A stretch of 64,000 nucleotides of DNA, taken from positions 2,906,001 to 2,970,000 of the forward strand of contig NZ_CP042819.1 of NCBI RefSeq assembly GCF_008065155.1, in the 5' to 3' direction. This stretch comes from Octadecabacter sp. SW4. GTDB taxonomy: Bacteria; Pseudomonadota; Alphaproteobacteria; Rhodobacterales; Rhodobacteraceae. Below the pieces are notes generated by a model. The model worked only from the letters and a program-made list of their open reading frames with translations, was not told where the DNA came from and searched no databases. Each line of letters begins with the position of its first letter. Position 1 is the first letter of the stretch. The translations under genes were made by a program, and so were the position numbers. Positions 1 to 9,480 of this stretch are shown piece after piece.

Positions 1-2
1 CC

Positions 3-599
3 AACAGCGATGATCCTCTCTTGCTGTGGGACTGGCTGGCGGGGCGGATCACCGACATGCCAAAGGCCAACAATCGCTTTGACGTGGCCGCTGGGATCAA
101 CGCAAGGTTTCAAGGGGTTGGCCCGTTCTGGTTCAACCCGCTCAAGCGCGACATTGCGCATTTGCCGCGCAAGGGCCGGGATCGCACCGCCAACCCTTTT
201 GCCGAAAAACGCGTCATCGAACTGCGGGAACCCACAGCCTTTACACTGTGGCAGCTTGCCGGCGCGGGGGCCGTCGGGTCACAGACCCTGATGGGCTTGC
301 CCGTCTTGGCGCGCCTGCGTGCCGCCCTTCCGGTATCTGTTTGGCCATTCGAGCCCTTGCGCACCCCCATCGCCTTCGTCGAAATCTGGCCCTCGCTTTT
401 GGCGCCCCAGGTCGCGGCGCGTATAACGGATCACCCGATAAAGGACGCGGTGCAGGTTACGACAATGGCAACGGCCTTTGCCAATGTGTCCCCGTCCGAA
501 CTGGCGCTGATGCTGGATGTCAACGCCCCCGTCGAGGGCTGGATCCTGGGCCACGGGCACCACGCGACCCTCGCCGCCGCGCTGGGACGTTGCGCATGA
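3..599 (+). CDS. Conserved protein, 3' part only (molybdopterin-guanine-dinucleotide-synthesis-like of Rhodobacterales, tentative)
   Basis: The reading frame is open from the window edge to a TGA at 597-599, so the 5' end is missing. About 198 residues remain. It has no signal peptide or membrane segment, and a conserved-looking core rich in Gly/Ala around the segment AGAGAVGSQTLMGLP. It resembles from memory the roughly 300-residue proteins labelled 'molybdopterin guanine dinucleotide synthesis' in Roseobacter genomes; that label is weak and I see no catalytic motif that proves it. The stop overlaps the ATG of the next gene (ATGA), so the two are co-transcribed. Confidence 0.5.
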   Translation, partial: NSDDPLLLWDWLAGRITDMPKANNRFDVAAGINARFQGVGPFWFNPLKRDIAHLPRKGRDRTANPFAEKRVIELREPTAFTLWQLAGAGAVGSQTLMGLPVLARLRAALPVSVWPFEPLRTPIAFVEIWPSLLAPQVAARITDHPIKDAVQVTTMATAFANVSPSELALMLDVNAPVEGWILGHGHHATLAAALGRCA

Positions 600-1177
600 T
601 TATCTCGTCCGGCTTTCCCGAACGGGACCGCGCCCAGATCGCCGCCCTTTACTGGGAGGCCTTTGGCCAGAAGCTGGGTCGTGTCATGGGACCACGCGAC
701 CGCGCCTTGCAGTTCTTCGAGGCTGTTCTTGATCCCGCCCATGCGATCTGCGCCCACACCGCCAACGGCGATTTACTGGGCGTTGCGGGGTTCAAGACCC
801 ATACCGGTGCGCTGGTCGGCGGCGGGATGGGCGATCTGGCGCGGGTCTACGGCTGGGTCGGGGCGATGTGGCGGGTTGCCTTATTGGCGCTCCTTGAACG
901 GGACACCGAAAATGATCGCTTCCTGATGGACGGTATTTTTGTAGCACCAGCTGCGCGCGGCCAAGGTGTGGGCACGGCCCTGCTTGACGCGATTGCCGAC
1001 AAGGCGCGCTCCCGCGGCCATAGCGAAGTGCGCCTGGATGTGATCGACACCAATCCGCGGGCGCGCGCGCTTTATGAACGACAGGGGTTTGTCGCGATCA
1101 AGACGCAAGACCTGGGGGTGCTGCGCCATGTGTTTCGATTTGACAGCGCGACGACGATGGTGCGCGATCTGTGCTAG
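596..1177 (+). CDS. GNAT family N-acetyltransferase
   Basis: A 193-residue protein starting at the ATG that overlaps the previous stop by four bases; the frame is open further upstream, but that part lies inside the preceding gene. The acetyl-CoA binding motif A is visible as the segment VAPAARGQGVGTALLDAI (R/Q-x-x-G-x-G/A type), followed by the usual RLDVIDTNPRARALYERQGF strand-helix of GNAT C-terminal halves. It is expected to move an acetyl group from acetyl-CoA to an amine; the substrate cannot be read from sequence. It ends convergently with the next gene, sharing four bases. Confidence 0.85.
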   Translation: MIISSGFPERDRAQIAALYWEAFGQKLGRVMGPRDRALQFFEAVLDPAHAICAHTANGDLLGVAGFKTHTGALVGGGMGDLARVYGWVGAMWRVALLALLERDTENDRFLMDGIFVAPAARGQGVGTALLDAIADKARSRGHSEVRLDVIDTNPRARALYERQGFVAIKTQDLGVLRHVFRFDSATTMVRDLC

Positions 1178-2199
1178 TCAAACGCGCCCGTCACGCGGCC
1201 CAGCAACATGAACGCCCGCGATGTGCGGGTCTCGGAGAGGGCGGCGATATCTTCGTCGGTCGCATCGGCCTCGAATGTGATCAGGGTCTGGTCAAATTTG
1301 CGCAGAAAATGGTGCGCGGCATCGCGGAAAATCGCGTCTTCGCGCATCCGCCCCGCAGTCAGGGCAAGGCATGACCGGTCACGCACCCCCCCCAGGGCAG
1401 CCACCGCGCGACCGCGATCACCCTTGGCAAAACGGCGCCAGATTTCAGGGCGCGCACGGTCGGGGCGCAGGTCGTCCATGTAAATTCCGTCTTGCGACAG
1501 CAGGGTCAGAATATCCTGGCTGGCCTGCACCAATTGCCGGGCCTGACGGTCCTTGAGCGCGCGGCGCAGGGCGGCGAACCCCACTTCGTCGCTTTCGGTA
1601 TCGGGGAAATTCAGGGCACGGATCAGGTCTGGCCGCGCGATAGGTGGGGCCATTTCATCGGCAGATGTGCCAAGCGCCAGGGCGGCCTGATCATCGGGCC
1701 CATCATCGGGCTTGGCCGGGGCCGCCGCGACGCGAGGGCGCGCCGCATCGCGCGAGGTTGTGAAAGTGGCCAGCGCGGTTTCGGTCTTTTGCGTGGCCTT
1801 GGCTATTTCGTTCAACTTGCGCTCAACCGAAGGTTCCATGCCCGCACCGCGCGCCTGACGATCCGCCACATAGGTCTGGCGCATCCCGTCGATCGCAGCC
1901 TGCAGCCGGCGCGATTCCTCGCGCACGATACGGGCGGAACGGGCAGCCGCTGCCGCAACCCAGATCATCGCCACGGGTAGGAAAACCGCCATCAGGTTTA
2001 TCACGAAACGCAGGCTATCCAGACCACCCCCAACAACAGCCGGATCAGTCGCGGGGATCGACATGAAATAGATACCTGCAATCAGCAGCCACAGCACGCT
2101 TAGCCCAAGCGCAATCATTTCGCCCGCGGTAAAACGTGCCCGTTCAGGGGTCGCCGTCGCGCCCAGTGCTGCATCTGCTTTTTGTTGGCTATTGGCCAT
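1174..2199 (-). CDS. Conserved membrane protein of unknown function
   Basis: About 341 residues. After a polar N-terminus there are two hydrophobic segments (roughly residues 30-50 and 65-90), followed by a long charged cytoplasmic part that includes a likely coiled coil (RRLQAAIDGMRQTYVADRQ) and a soluble C-terminal domain of about 150 residues. The ATG at 2199 is preferred over a TTG two codons upstream. I do not recognise a named family with certainty; similar proteins are common as hypotheticals in Rhodobacterales. It lies just downstream of greA on the same strand (22 bp gap) and may be co-transcribed with it. Confidence 0.7.
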   Translation of the reverse strand: MANSQQKADAALGATATPERARFTAGEMIALGLSVLWLLIAGIYFMSIPATDPAVVGGGLDSLRFVINLMAVFLPVAMIWVAAAAARSARIVREESRRLQAAIDGMRQTYVADRQARGAGMEPSVERKLNEIAKATQKTETALATFTTSRDAARPRVAAAPAKPDDGPDDQAALALGTSADEMAPPIARPDLIRALNFPDTESDEVGFAALRRALKDRQARQLVQASQDILTLLSQDGIYMDDLRPDRARPEIWRRFAKGDRGRAVAALGGVRDRSCLALTAGRMREDAIFRDAAHHFLRKFDQTLITFEADATDEDIAALSETRTSRAFMLLGRVTGAFD

Positions 2200-2221
2200 A
2201 ATCAAGAGCCCCCAAACCCGA

Positions 2222-2692
2222 TTAGATATAGCTGATCTTCAAAATCTCATAGCTGCGATCACCGCCGGGGGTGCGCACTTCGACACTATCGCCCTCCTCC
2301 TTGCCGATCATGGCGCGGGCCAAGGGCGACTTGATGTTCAGCTTGCCGTTTTCGATATCGGCCTCGTATTCGCCCACGATCTGATAGGTCTTTTCCTCAT
2401 CGGTGTCCTCATCAACCAAATGAATCGTCGCGCCGAACTTGATCGAACCAGACATCTTGGTCGGATCAATCACATCGGCGAGCGAAATCACGCCCTCGAG
2501 TTCTTTCACCCGCCCTTCGATGAAGGACTGCTTTTCCTTTGCAGAATGGTATTCGGCGTTTTCGGACAGGTCGCCATGTTCACGCGCTTCGGAAATCGCA
2601 CGGATAATCGCTGGCCGCTCAACTGACTTGAGATGCTTAAGTTCGCTGTCCAGCTTGTCGAACCCTGCGCGGGTCATCGGTATCTTTTCCAT
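2222..2692 (-). CDS. greA: Transcription elongation factor GreA
   Basis: A 156-residue protein of standard GreA length. GreA enters the RNA polymerase secondary channel and stimulates cleavage of backtracked transcripts. The N-terminal coiled coil carries the tip acidic pair ([12 protein letters not shown], with D and E just before it in [10 protein letters not shown]), and the C-terminal FKBP-like domain has the usual [17 protein letters not shown] segment. It begins with [14 protein letters not shown], as GreA proteins do. Confidence 0.97.
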   Translation of the reverse strand: MEKIPMTRAGFDKLDSELKHLKSVERPAIIRAISEAREHGDLSENAEYHSAKEKQSFIEGRVKELEGVISLADVIDPTKMSGSIKFGATIHLVDEDTDEEKTYQIVGEYEADIENGKLNIKSPLARAMIGKEEGDSVEVRTPGGDRSYEILKISYI

Positions 2693-2825
2693 ATCGGTGC
2701 CTGAAATCTGCCCTAATTGAGAAACATTCTTACACTAGGTCCATAACGTGAACCACAGATCGATTGTCAATAGGCGCACAAATAGCGGCAAACCGCAAAG
2801 CGCAATACGAAAACAGGCTGAACCG

Positions 2826-3797
2826 ATGCAGAATTTCTTGCGCTTTGCGCTGATTTACTTCGTAAGTGCTATCGCCATCGTCATGGTTTTCCGCGACGAC
2901 GGGGTGTCGATTATGGGCCATCTGATGTCATCATCACAGGTGTTTTTCATCGTGATGGGGCAATTTGCACTGGGTTTGGCGCTATTGGCTGGCTTGACGA
3001 CACTCGTTGTTGGCCCAAAGGTCATGCTGGGCCGCGCGCGCGTGGTTGCCACTGCAATGATCGCCAGCATGTTCATTCAGGCCGCCTTTACCCTGATCAA
3101 GACATCGCTGCCCTATATCGTACCATTCTATGCCGATCCGTATTTCGCGCAGATTGATCAGGCCCTGCATTTTGGGCAGGATCCGTGGGTTTTGACCCAT
3201 GCGCTGGCCGAAAGCTTTGCGGCCAATCAACTGGTCTGGGTCTATGTGTCGGTCTGGGGCCTGCCCGCGATGGCCCTGCCGGTGATCATCGCCGCGATTG
3301 ACGGCAATACCGCCCGCGTGAACCGCTTTTTGGTGCTTTATGTCGTGGGGTGGGTTGTTTTGGGCAATATCATCGCGCTGGCCGGCATGTCCGCCGGACC
3401 CGTCTATTACGACCGCCTGATCGGCGGCGACCGCTTTGCCGATCTGGCCCCGGCACTGGTCGACAGCGGCTTGAAAGCCACGTGGATCGGCAACCTGCAA
3501 GAAAGCCTTTGGAACGTTTATGTTGAGCGTGGACAGGCGATTGGCTCGGGGATTTCAGCCTTCCCTTCGGTCCACGTCGCGATGGCCTTTGTGACCGCGC
3601 TTTATATGGGCGAACGCAGCCGCCTGCTGATCCCGGTGGGTGCAGTCTTTGTGGCGGCGATCCTGTTCATGTCGATCTATTCCGGCTACCATTATGCGAT
3701 TGACGGTTATGCCTCGATCATCGTGATTGGCGCGGCCTGGGCCTATATGCGCCGCCGCGCAACCCAGGCACACGGGTTCCAGCCCGCAATGGCGTAA
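2826..3797 (+). CDS. PAP2-superfamily membrane phosphatase (Aur1/inositolphosphotransferase-like)
   Basis: A 323-residue polytopic membrane protein with six or more hydrophobic segments. The start at 2826 (MQNFLRFALIYF) places the first membrane helix at the N-terminus; the open frame upstream reads as non-coding. The acid phosphatase motifs are present in the C-terminal half: PSVHVA (motif 2, with Val replacing the usual Gly) and SGYHYAIDG (motif 3, SxYHYxxD). Such enzymes dephosphorylate lipid phosphates or transfer phospho-headgroups at the membrane. The substrate is unknown. It is divergent from greA. Confidence 0.82.
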   Translation: MQNFLRFALIYFVSAIAIVMVFRDDGVSIMGHLMSSSQVFFIVMGQFALGLALLAGLTTLVVGPKVMLGRARVVATAMIASMFIQAAFTLIKTSLPYIVPFYADPYFAQIDQALHFGQDPWVLTHALAESFAANQLVWVYVSVWGLPAMALPVIIAAIDGNTARVNRFLVLYVVGWVVLGNIIALAGMSAGPVYYDRLIGGDRFADLAPALVDSGLKATWIGNLQESLWNVYVERGQAIGSGISAFPSVHVAMAFVTALYMGERSRLLIPVGAVFVAAILFMSIYSGYHYAIDGYASIIVIGAAWAYMRRRATQAHGFQPAMA

Positions 3798-3904
3798 CAA
3801 CGTCGCGCCACGACATTTTAACGTCGTGTCGCGATTGCCCCTTTTTACACTCTCCTATAACCACAGACGAAAGATAATTACCCTGTGATCGGGAGGATGC
3901 CCAA

Positions 3905-5542
3905 ATGGCCGAGATGACACGCGAAGCGATGGATTATGATGTGGTGATCGTGGGCGCTGGCCCGGCCGGTCTGTCCGCCGCGATCCGCCTGAAACAGCTG
4001 GACGCCGACATCAATGTCGTTGTCCTTGAAAAAGGCTCCGAAGTGGGCGCGCACATCCTGTCAGGCGCGGTGCTTGATCCTTGCGGGCTTGATGCGCTGA
4101 TTCCCGATTGGAAAGCCAAGGGTGCGCCGCTCAACACCCCCGTTAAAGCCGACAATTTCTATATGATGGGCGAAGCGGGCCATATCCGTATCCCCAATTT
4201 CGTCATGCCGCCGCTGATGAACAACCACGGCAATTACATCGTTTCGATGGGCAATGTCTGTCGCTGGATGGCCGAACAGGCCGAAGACATGGGCGTTGAA
4301 ATTTTCCCCGGCATGGCCTGTTCCGAATTGATCTATGGCGACGATGGCGAAGTCAAAGGCGTGGTTGCGGGCGAATTTGGCAAGAACCATGATGGCACCC
4401 CGGGCGAATCCTATGAACCCGGCATGGTATTGAACGGCAAGTATGTGTTCCTGTCCGAGGGCGTGCGCGGAAGCCTGTCCAAGGAGGTGATCGCGAAATA
4501 CGACCTTGCCAAAGACAGCCAGCCGCAGAAATACGGCCTTGGCATGAAAGAAATCTGGGAGATTGACCCGGACAAGCACCGCGAAGGCACCGTCACGCAC
4601 ACGATGGGCTGGCCGCTGGGTGGCAAAGCCGGTGGCGGATCGTTTATCTATCACCTTGAAAACAATCAGGTCTACCTGGGCTTTGTTGTCCACCTGAACT
4701 ACAAAAACCCTTACCTGTTCCCCTACATGGAGTTCCAGCACTTCAAGCATCACCCGATGGTGGCCGAGCTGCTGAAGGGCGGCAAGCGCGTAGCTTACGG
4801 CGCGCGCGCGATCACCGAAGGGGGCTATCAATCCCTGCCCAAAACCGTCTTTCCGGGCGGCGCGCTTCTGGGCTGTTCGGCCGGCATGGTCAACGTGCCG
4901 CGCATCAAGGGCAACCATAACGCCATGCTGTCAGGCAAGGCCGCAGCCGAGGCCGCTTTTGCCGCCATTCAGGACGGGCGCGGTGGTGACACGCTCGATG
5001 CCTACGACACCGAAATCCACGAAGGTGCGATTGGCAAAGACCTCAAACAGGTGCGCAACGTCAAACCGCTCTGGTCAAAATACGGCCTGCTGGCCTCGCT
5101 TGGTCTGGGCGGGTTTGACATGTGGACAAACAACCTGTTCGGCCTGTCGCTGCTGGGCACGCTCAAGCATGGCAAGACCGATGCAGATGCAACCGAAGAC
5201 GCCAGCAAACACACACCCATTGATTACCCAAAACCCGATGGCAAATTGTCGTTTGACCGGCTGACCAACGTGTCGTTTTCAATGACGAACCACGAAGAAA
5301 GCCAGCCAGCGCACCTGCACCTGAAAGACCCGTCAGTGCCGATGGCCGTGAACATGCCGAAATACGCGGAACCCGCCCAGCGCTACTGCCCCGCTGGCGT
5401 TTACGAAGTGGTCGACGACAAATTCGTCATCAATTTTCAGAACTGCGTCCACTGCAAGACCTGCGATATCAAAGACCCCAGCCAGAACATCAACTGGACG
5501 GTCCCGCAGGGTGGTGACGGGCCGAACTACCCGAATATGTAG
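3905..5542 (+). CDS. Electron transfer flavoprotein-ubiquinone oxidoreductase
   Basis: A 545-residue protein, the usual ETF-QO length. It passes electrons from reduced ETF (fatty-acid and amino-acid dehydrogenases) to ubiquinone at the inner membrane. It has an N-terminal FAD-binding GxGxxG motif (VIVGAGPAGLSAAIRLKQ, about residues 13-30). A C-terminal 4Fe-4S ferredoxin-like domain carries Cys residues in RYCPAGVYE and QNCVHCKTCDIKDPSQNINW. A GGGAGG ribosome-binding site lies ahead of the ATG (about 3891). It appears to be transcribed alone. Confidence 0.96.
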   Translation: MAEMTREAMDYDVVIVGAGPAGLSAAIRLKQLDADINVVVLEKGSEVGAHILSGAVLDPCGLDALIPDWKAKGAPLNTPVKADNFYMMGEAGHIRIPNFVMPPLMNNHGNYIVSMGNVCRWMAEQAEDMGVEIFPGMACSELIYGDDGEVKGVVAGEFGKNHDGTPGESYEPGMVLNGKYVFLSEGVRGSLSKEVIAKYDLAKDSQPQKYGLGMKEIWEIDPDKHREGTVTHTMGWPLGGKAGGGSFIYHLENNQVYLGFVVHLNYKNPYLFPYMEFQHFKHHPMVAELLKGGKRVAYGARAITEGGYQSLPKTVFPGGALLGCSAGMVNVPRIKGNHNAMLSGKAAAEAAFAAIQDGRGGDTLDAYDTEIHEGAIGKDLKQVRNVKPLWSKYGLLASLGLGGFDMWTNNLFGLSLLGTLKHGKTDADATEDASKHTPIDYPKPDGKLSFDRLTNVSFSMTNHEESQPAHLHLKDPSVPMAVNMPKYAEPAQRYCPAGVYEVVDDKFVINFQNCVHCKTCDIKDPSQNINWTVPQGGDGPNYPNM

Positions 5543-5675
5543 CTGAAAGTCATAGGATGGGCGGCCAGAACGCGCCGCTCATACGCGACTTCCTGCCAAA
5601 TTCGCACCAACGCATTGCCCCGCCAGAGCCTGGGCACTAGGTTCTGCGCGAACACCCAGATTTAGGAAATGCCAC

Positions 5676-7373
5676 GTGCCGCGCAGAACGATCCACGCCC
5701 TCCTGATTTCAACCGCCGTGACATTGGCCCCCGCCCTCAAGGCCGAGCCAAACCCCGGCGCATATCTGGCCGCGCGTCAGGCCGGAATCGCCAGTGACTA
5801 TCTTCCCGCCGCGGAATATTTCATGGCCGCGCTTGCAGCCGATCCGGGCAACCCGCTGTTGATGGAAAACGCGATGGCATCGCAGCTGGGCCTGGGCAAT
5901 ATCCAGGCCGCGCGCGCCTTGTCCCAGCAGATGATCGATGCCGGTTTTAGCAGCCAGATCGCGCATATGGTCGAAATGGCCGCAGCCGCCCAAGACAACC
6001 GTTGGAACGATGTTTTCGCCCAGTTGGAATCGGGCCGCTCCGTCGGGCCGCTTGTGGACGGGATCGCGCAGGCTTGGGCTTTTGTCGGCCAGGGCGATAT
6101 GCGCGCTGCCCTGACCGCCTTTGACGAAGTGACCCAATCACAGGGTCTGCGCGCGTTCGGGCTTTATCACAAGGCGCTTGCGCTGGCCTCGGTCGGCGAT
6201 TTCGAGGGGGCCGATGCGATCTTTTCCCTGCCCCCACAGCAAGGCTTGCAACGCACCCGCCGGATCACATTGATCCACGCAACCATCCTCAGCCAGCTTG
6301 ACCGGAACGCCGATGCCATCACCCTGCTGGACGATACATTCGGCCCGCAGCTTGACCCGGCCGTTGCCGATATGCGCGCCCTCCTCGCGGCGGGAGAGCC
6401 ATTGCGCTACACCGCCGTCACAACCCCGACGCAGGGGATTGGCGAAGTCATGTTTTCGGTCGCGGGTGCGCTACAGGGTGAATCGGCCGATGGCTACACC
6501 CTGTTTTACGCCCGCCTTGCAGACTACCTGAACCCGACAAATTCCGATTCCCTGATCCTGTCGGCACAGTTGCTTGAGGGGCTGGGTCGTTACGAGTTGG
6601 CCAGCGCCACTTATGCCCGCGTTCCGCAGGGCGACAGCGCCTTTTTCGCTGCCGAACTGGGGCGCGCCGAAGTGCTGCGCCGCGACAGCAAGGTCGACGC
6701 CGCCGTCGAAGTCCTGCAGCAACTCTCGCGCAGCTATCCCGACCAGCCTTTTGTCAAAACCACTCTTGGCGATACCCTGCGCTCGGACGGGCGATATCAG
6801 GACGCCAACACCGCCTATACCGAAGCCCTCGCGCTTTATGGCGCCGATCACGCGGATCGCTGGTGGCCACTTTATACACGCGGGATCACCTATGAACGGC
6901 TGGGCAACTGGCCCGCCGCCGAAGCCGACTTGCGCGCCGCCCTCGCGCTGCAACCGGACAACCCCAATATCCTGAATTACCTTGGCTATACGATGGTCGA
7001 AGAACAGGTGAACCTCGACGAGGCGCTGGCAATGATCGAAAAAGCCGTTGCAGCCCGCCCTGATAGCGGTGCGATCACCGACAGTCTTGGCTGGGTGCTG
7101 TATCGTCTTGGCCGTTTCGAAGAAGCCGTCGCGCCAATGGAACGCGCCGCCGAATTGGAACCCGTTGACCCGATCATAAACGATCATTTGGGCGATGTGT
7201 TCTGGGCCGTTGGCCGCGTCGTAGAGGCCCGTTTTCAATGGCAGCGCGCGCTGTCGTTCGACCCCGAAAGCGAAGAAGCCGACAGGATCCGCCGCAAGCT
7301 GGACGTCGGGCTTGACGCCGTCCTGATCGAAGAAGGTGCCGACCCGATCCATGTTGCAAATGACGACGGCTGA
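5676..7373 (+). CDS. Secreted tetratricopeptide-repeat protein
   Basis: A 565-residue protein starting at a GTG. It has an N-terminal signal sequence (MPRRTIHALLISTAVTLAPALKAEP), so it is probably periplasmic or outer-membrane associated. Most of the rest is helical TPR repeats; the clearest are near the C-terminus (LNYLGYTMVEEQVNLDEALAM and the following DSLGWVLYRLGRFEEAV). TPR proteins act as binding scaffolds; the partner is not evident. It overlaps ispE by 14 bases, a pairing I recall as common in Rhodobacterales. Confidence 0.85.
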   Translation: MPRRTIHALLISTAVTLAPALKAEPNPGAYLAARQAGIASDYLPAAEYFMAALAADPGNPLLMENAMASQLGLGNIQAARALSQQMIDAGFSSQIAHMVEMAAAAQDNRWNDVFAQLESGRSVGPLVDGIAQAWAFVGQGDMRAALTAFDEVTQSQGLRAFGLYHKALALASVGDFEGADAIFSLPPQQGLQRTRRITLIHATILSQLDRNADAITLLDDTFGPQLDPAVADMRALLAAGEPLRYTAVTTPTQGIGEVMFSVAGALQGESADGYTLFYARLADYLNPTNSDSLILSAQLLEGLGRYELASATYARVPQGDSAFFAAELGRAEVLRRDSKVDAAVEVLQQLSRSYPDQPFVKTTLGDTLRSDGRYQDANTAYTEALALYGADHADRWWPLYTRGITYERLGNWPAAEADLRAALALQPDNPNILNYLGYTMVEEQVNLDEALAMIEKAVAARPDSGAITDSLGWVLYRLGRFEEAVAPMERAAELEPVDPIINDHLGDVFWAVGRVVEARFQWQRALSFDPESEEADRIRRKLDVGLDAVLIEEGADPIHVANDDG

Positions 7374-8220
7374 GGAATACGCACCCGCCAAGGTCAATCT
7401 GACCCTGCATGTGACAGGGCAACAGGCAGACGGGTATCACCTGCTTGACAGTCTGGTCGTGTTTGCGAGCCATCAGGACCGCCTGATTGCACGCCCGTCC
7501 CGTAACCTGTCGCTTGATGTGTCGGGGCCGTTTTCCACGGGCATTCCCTGCGACGACAGCAATCTAGTGCTGCAAGCCGCGCAGGCCCTGCGGGCGCGCC
7601 ACAACGTGCCCGTCGGCGCCGCGCTGCATCTGGACAAGAACCTTCCCCATGCCGCCGGTATCGGCAGCGGATCCTCCGATGCCGCCGCCGCCCTGCGACT
7701 GCTGGCCCGGATGTGGAACCTGCCTGTTCCCGACGCGCGCGATCCGCTTGCGCTTGCCCTTGGCGCAGATGTGCCGGTGTGCCTGCGCGCGCCCGCAGCC
7801 ACGCGCGTCACCGGCATCGGCGAGGTGCTGTCAGATGTGCCACGTTTGCCAAGCTGCGCGATGGTCATGGTCAATCCGAACGTTTCGGTGCCAACGGACC
7901 GTGTATTCAGCGCCCTGAAATTTAAAGAGAACCCGGCCATGCCGCCCCTGCCCACAGGCATGAAATTCGCGGAATTCACCGCCTGGCTGGCCCAGCAGCG
8001 TAATGACATGCAGCCCGCCGCCGAAAAAATCGCGCCTGAAATCGCGGCCGTTCTGGCCCGCCTGCGCAAGACACCCGGCGTTGAGTTCGCAACGATGTCG
8101 GGCTCGGGTGCCACATGCATCGGGCTGGTTGCGGATATGGATCGCGCGGTATCAATCGCGCGCGCCATTCAGGTGTCGGAAATGGGCTGGTGGGTTGCGC
8201 CTGCGCTGCTGCTCAGCTGA
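7360..8220 (+). CDS. ispE: 4-diphosphocytidyl-2-C-methyl-D-erythritol kinase
   Basis: About 286 residues. IspE phosphorylates CDP-methylerythritol in the MEP isoprenoid pathway. The N-terminus AEEYAPAKVNLTLHVTG and the GHMP-kinase ATP loop LPHAAGIGSGSSDAAAA are characteristic. The start is either the ATG at 7360 or one at 7351; both lie inside the end of the TPR gene. The 3' end overlaps the convergent polyprenyl synthase gene by 8 bases, which puts two isoprenoid genes next to each other. Confidence 0.94.
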   Translation: MTTAEEYAPAKVNLTLHVTGQQADGYHLLDSLVVFASHQDRLIARPSRNLSLDVSGPFSTGIPCDDSNLVLQAAQALRARHNVPVGAALHLDKNLPHAAGIGSGSSDAAAALRLLARMWNLPVPDARDPLALALGADVPVCLRAPAATRVTGIGEVLSDVPRLPSCAMVMVNPNVSVPTDRVFSALKFKENPAMPPLPTGMKFAEFTAWLAQQRNDMQPAAEKIAPEIAAVLARLRKTPGVEFATMSGSGATCIGLVADMDRAVSIARAIQVSEMGWWVAPALLLS

Positions 8221-9214
8221 CCCGCGCAACCACGTAATCAGCCAGATCGACCAGCATCGCCTTGATCGGGTGATCGGGAAGCGGCGCAAGTGCTGCTTTC
8301 GCCTTTTCGCTCCAGGCCATTGCCGCGACACGGGTGGCTTCAAGAGTGTCGTGGCGGGCAAGGATGGCCATTGCCGTTTCAAGATCTCCGTCAGCCTGTT
8401 TGCCTTTGGCAATCGTGCGCTCCCAAAAAGCGCGTTCTTCGGCGTCTGCCAAAGCGACTGCTTTGATGACCGGCAAGGTCAGCTTGCGCTCGCGGAAATC
8501 ATCGCCAACGTTCTTACCGATCGCATCGGTGCCGCGATAATCCAACAGATCATCGACAATCTGAAACGCCACACCCAGTGCATCGCCAAAGGCATAAAGC
8601 GCTTTCACGCGGTCTTCGGACACATCGGCGATCACGCCGCCGACTTCCATCGCGGCGGAAAACAACGCCGCCGTCTTGCCGCGCACAACCTGCAAATAAA
8701 TCGCCTCGGTCGTGGCCAGATTACTAGCAGCGGTCAACTGCAATACTTCGCCCTCGGCGATTGTGGCGGATGCATTGGCCAGAATATCAAGCACCCGCAA
8801 CGACCCCGTTTCGACCATCAGTTGGAAAGAACGGGCAAAAAGATAGTCACCAACCAACACGCTACTGGTATTGTCCCACAACAGGTTCGCCGTGGGCCGC
8901 CCGCGCCGCTGGCTGCTTTCGTCAACGACATCATCATGCAGCAGGGTAGCGGTGTGAATAAACTCGACCGTTGCAGCCAGATGAATGTGATAGGGGCCAT
9001 CATAGCCGCACATTTTCGCGGCCGCCAAAGTCATCATCGGGCGCAGGCGTTTTCCCCCCGCTTCGACGAGATGCGCCGTCACTTCGGGAATGCGCGGCGC
9101 ATGTTCGGATGCCATGCGTTCGCGGATCAGGGCATTAACGGCCTCCATCTCCCCGGCCAATGCGGCGGCAAGGCGTTCGTGCGGTTTGCTGGCGGCGGTA
9201 TCAAGGCTCATCAC
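8213..9214 (-). CDS. ispB: Polyprenyl diphosphate synthase (octaprenyl/decaprenyl type)
   Basis: A 333-residue trans-prenyltransferase that builds the side chain of ubiquinone. The first Asp-rich motif is LLHDDVVDESSQRRGRPTAN (DDxxD) and the second is FQIVDDLLDYRG (DDxxD). A GKR substrate site is seen in EAGGKRLRPMM. Length and motifs fit the long-chain class; the exact chain length cannot be read directly, although Rhodobacterales normally make decaprenyl or octaprenyl quinones. Confidence 0.93.
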   Translation of the reverse strand: MMSLDTAASKPHERLAAALAGEMEAVNALIRERMASEHAPRIPEVTAHLVEAGGKRLRPMMTLAAAKMCGYDGPYHIHLAATVEFIHTATLLHDDVVDESSQRRGRPTANLLWDNTSSVLVGDYLFARSFQLMVETGSLRVLDILANASATIAEGEVLQLTAASNLATTEAIYLQVVRGKTAALFSAAMEVGGVIADVSEDRVKALYAFGDALGVAFQIVDDLLDYRGTDAIGKNVGDDFRERKLTLPVIKAVALADAEERAFWERTIAKGKQADGDLETAMAILARHDTLEATRVAAMAWSEKAKAALAPLPDHPIKAMLVDLADYVVARVS

Positions 9215-9264
9215 GGGTCCGTCAGTTGCTCGACTTGGGGCAGATTTACCCTTAGATCGAGAGG

Positions 9265-9480
9265 ATGAAAGAACTTTTGCGCACCAACGACCCCACGGTC
9301 ATCGCCTTTGCCAAAGCCCTGTTAGACGGCGAAGGTATAGACGTCTTCGAATTAGACGTAAACATGAGCATCCTTGACGGCAGCTTGGGCATTTTGCCGC
9401 GCCGCTTGATGGTGGCGGACCGCGATCACTTCATGGCCGTGGCGGCGATGCGCGACAACGGAATCGACCTTGGGCAATGA
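9265..9480 (+). CDS. DUF2007 family protein (putative signal-transducing protein)
   Basis: A 71-residue soluble protein, divergent from ispB and overlapping the next methyltransferase gene by four bases (ATGA). Its sequence (MKELLRTNDPTVIAFAKALL, then DVFELDVNMSI and RLMVADRDHF) fits the DUF2007 family, small proteins of unknown function that often precede this methyltransferase in Rhodobacterales. Confidence 0.8.
   Translation: MKELLRTNDPTVIAFAKALLDGEGIDVFELDVNMSILDGSLGILPRRLMVADRDHFMAVAAMRDNGIDLGQ

Noticed and set aside
248..595. Upstream extension of the GNAT frame
   Set aside because: It overlaps the preceding gene, and the ATG at 596 sits in a typical ATGA overlap.
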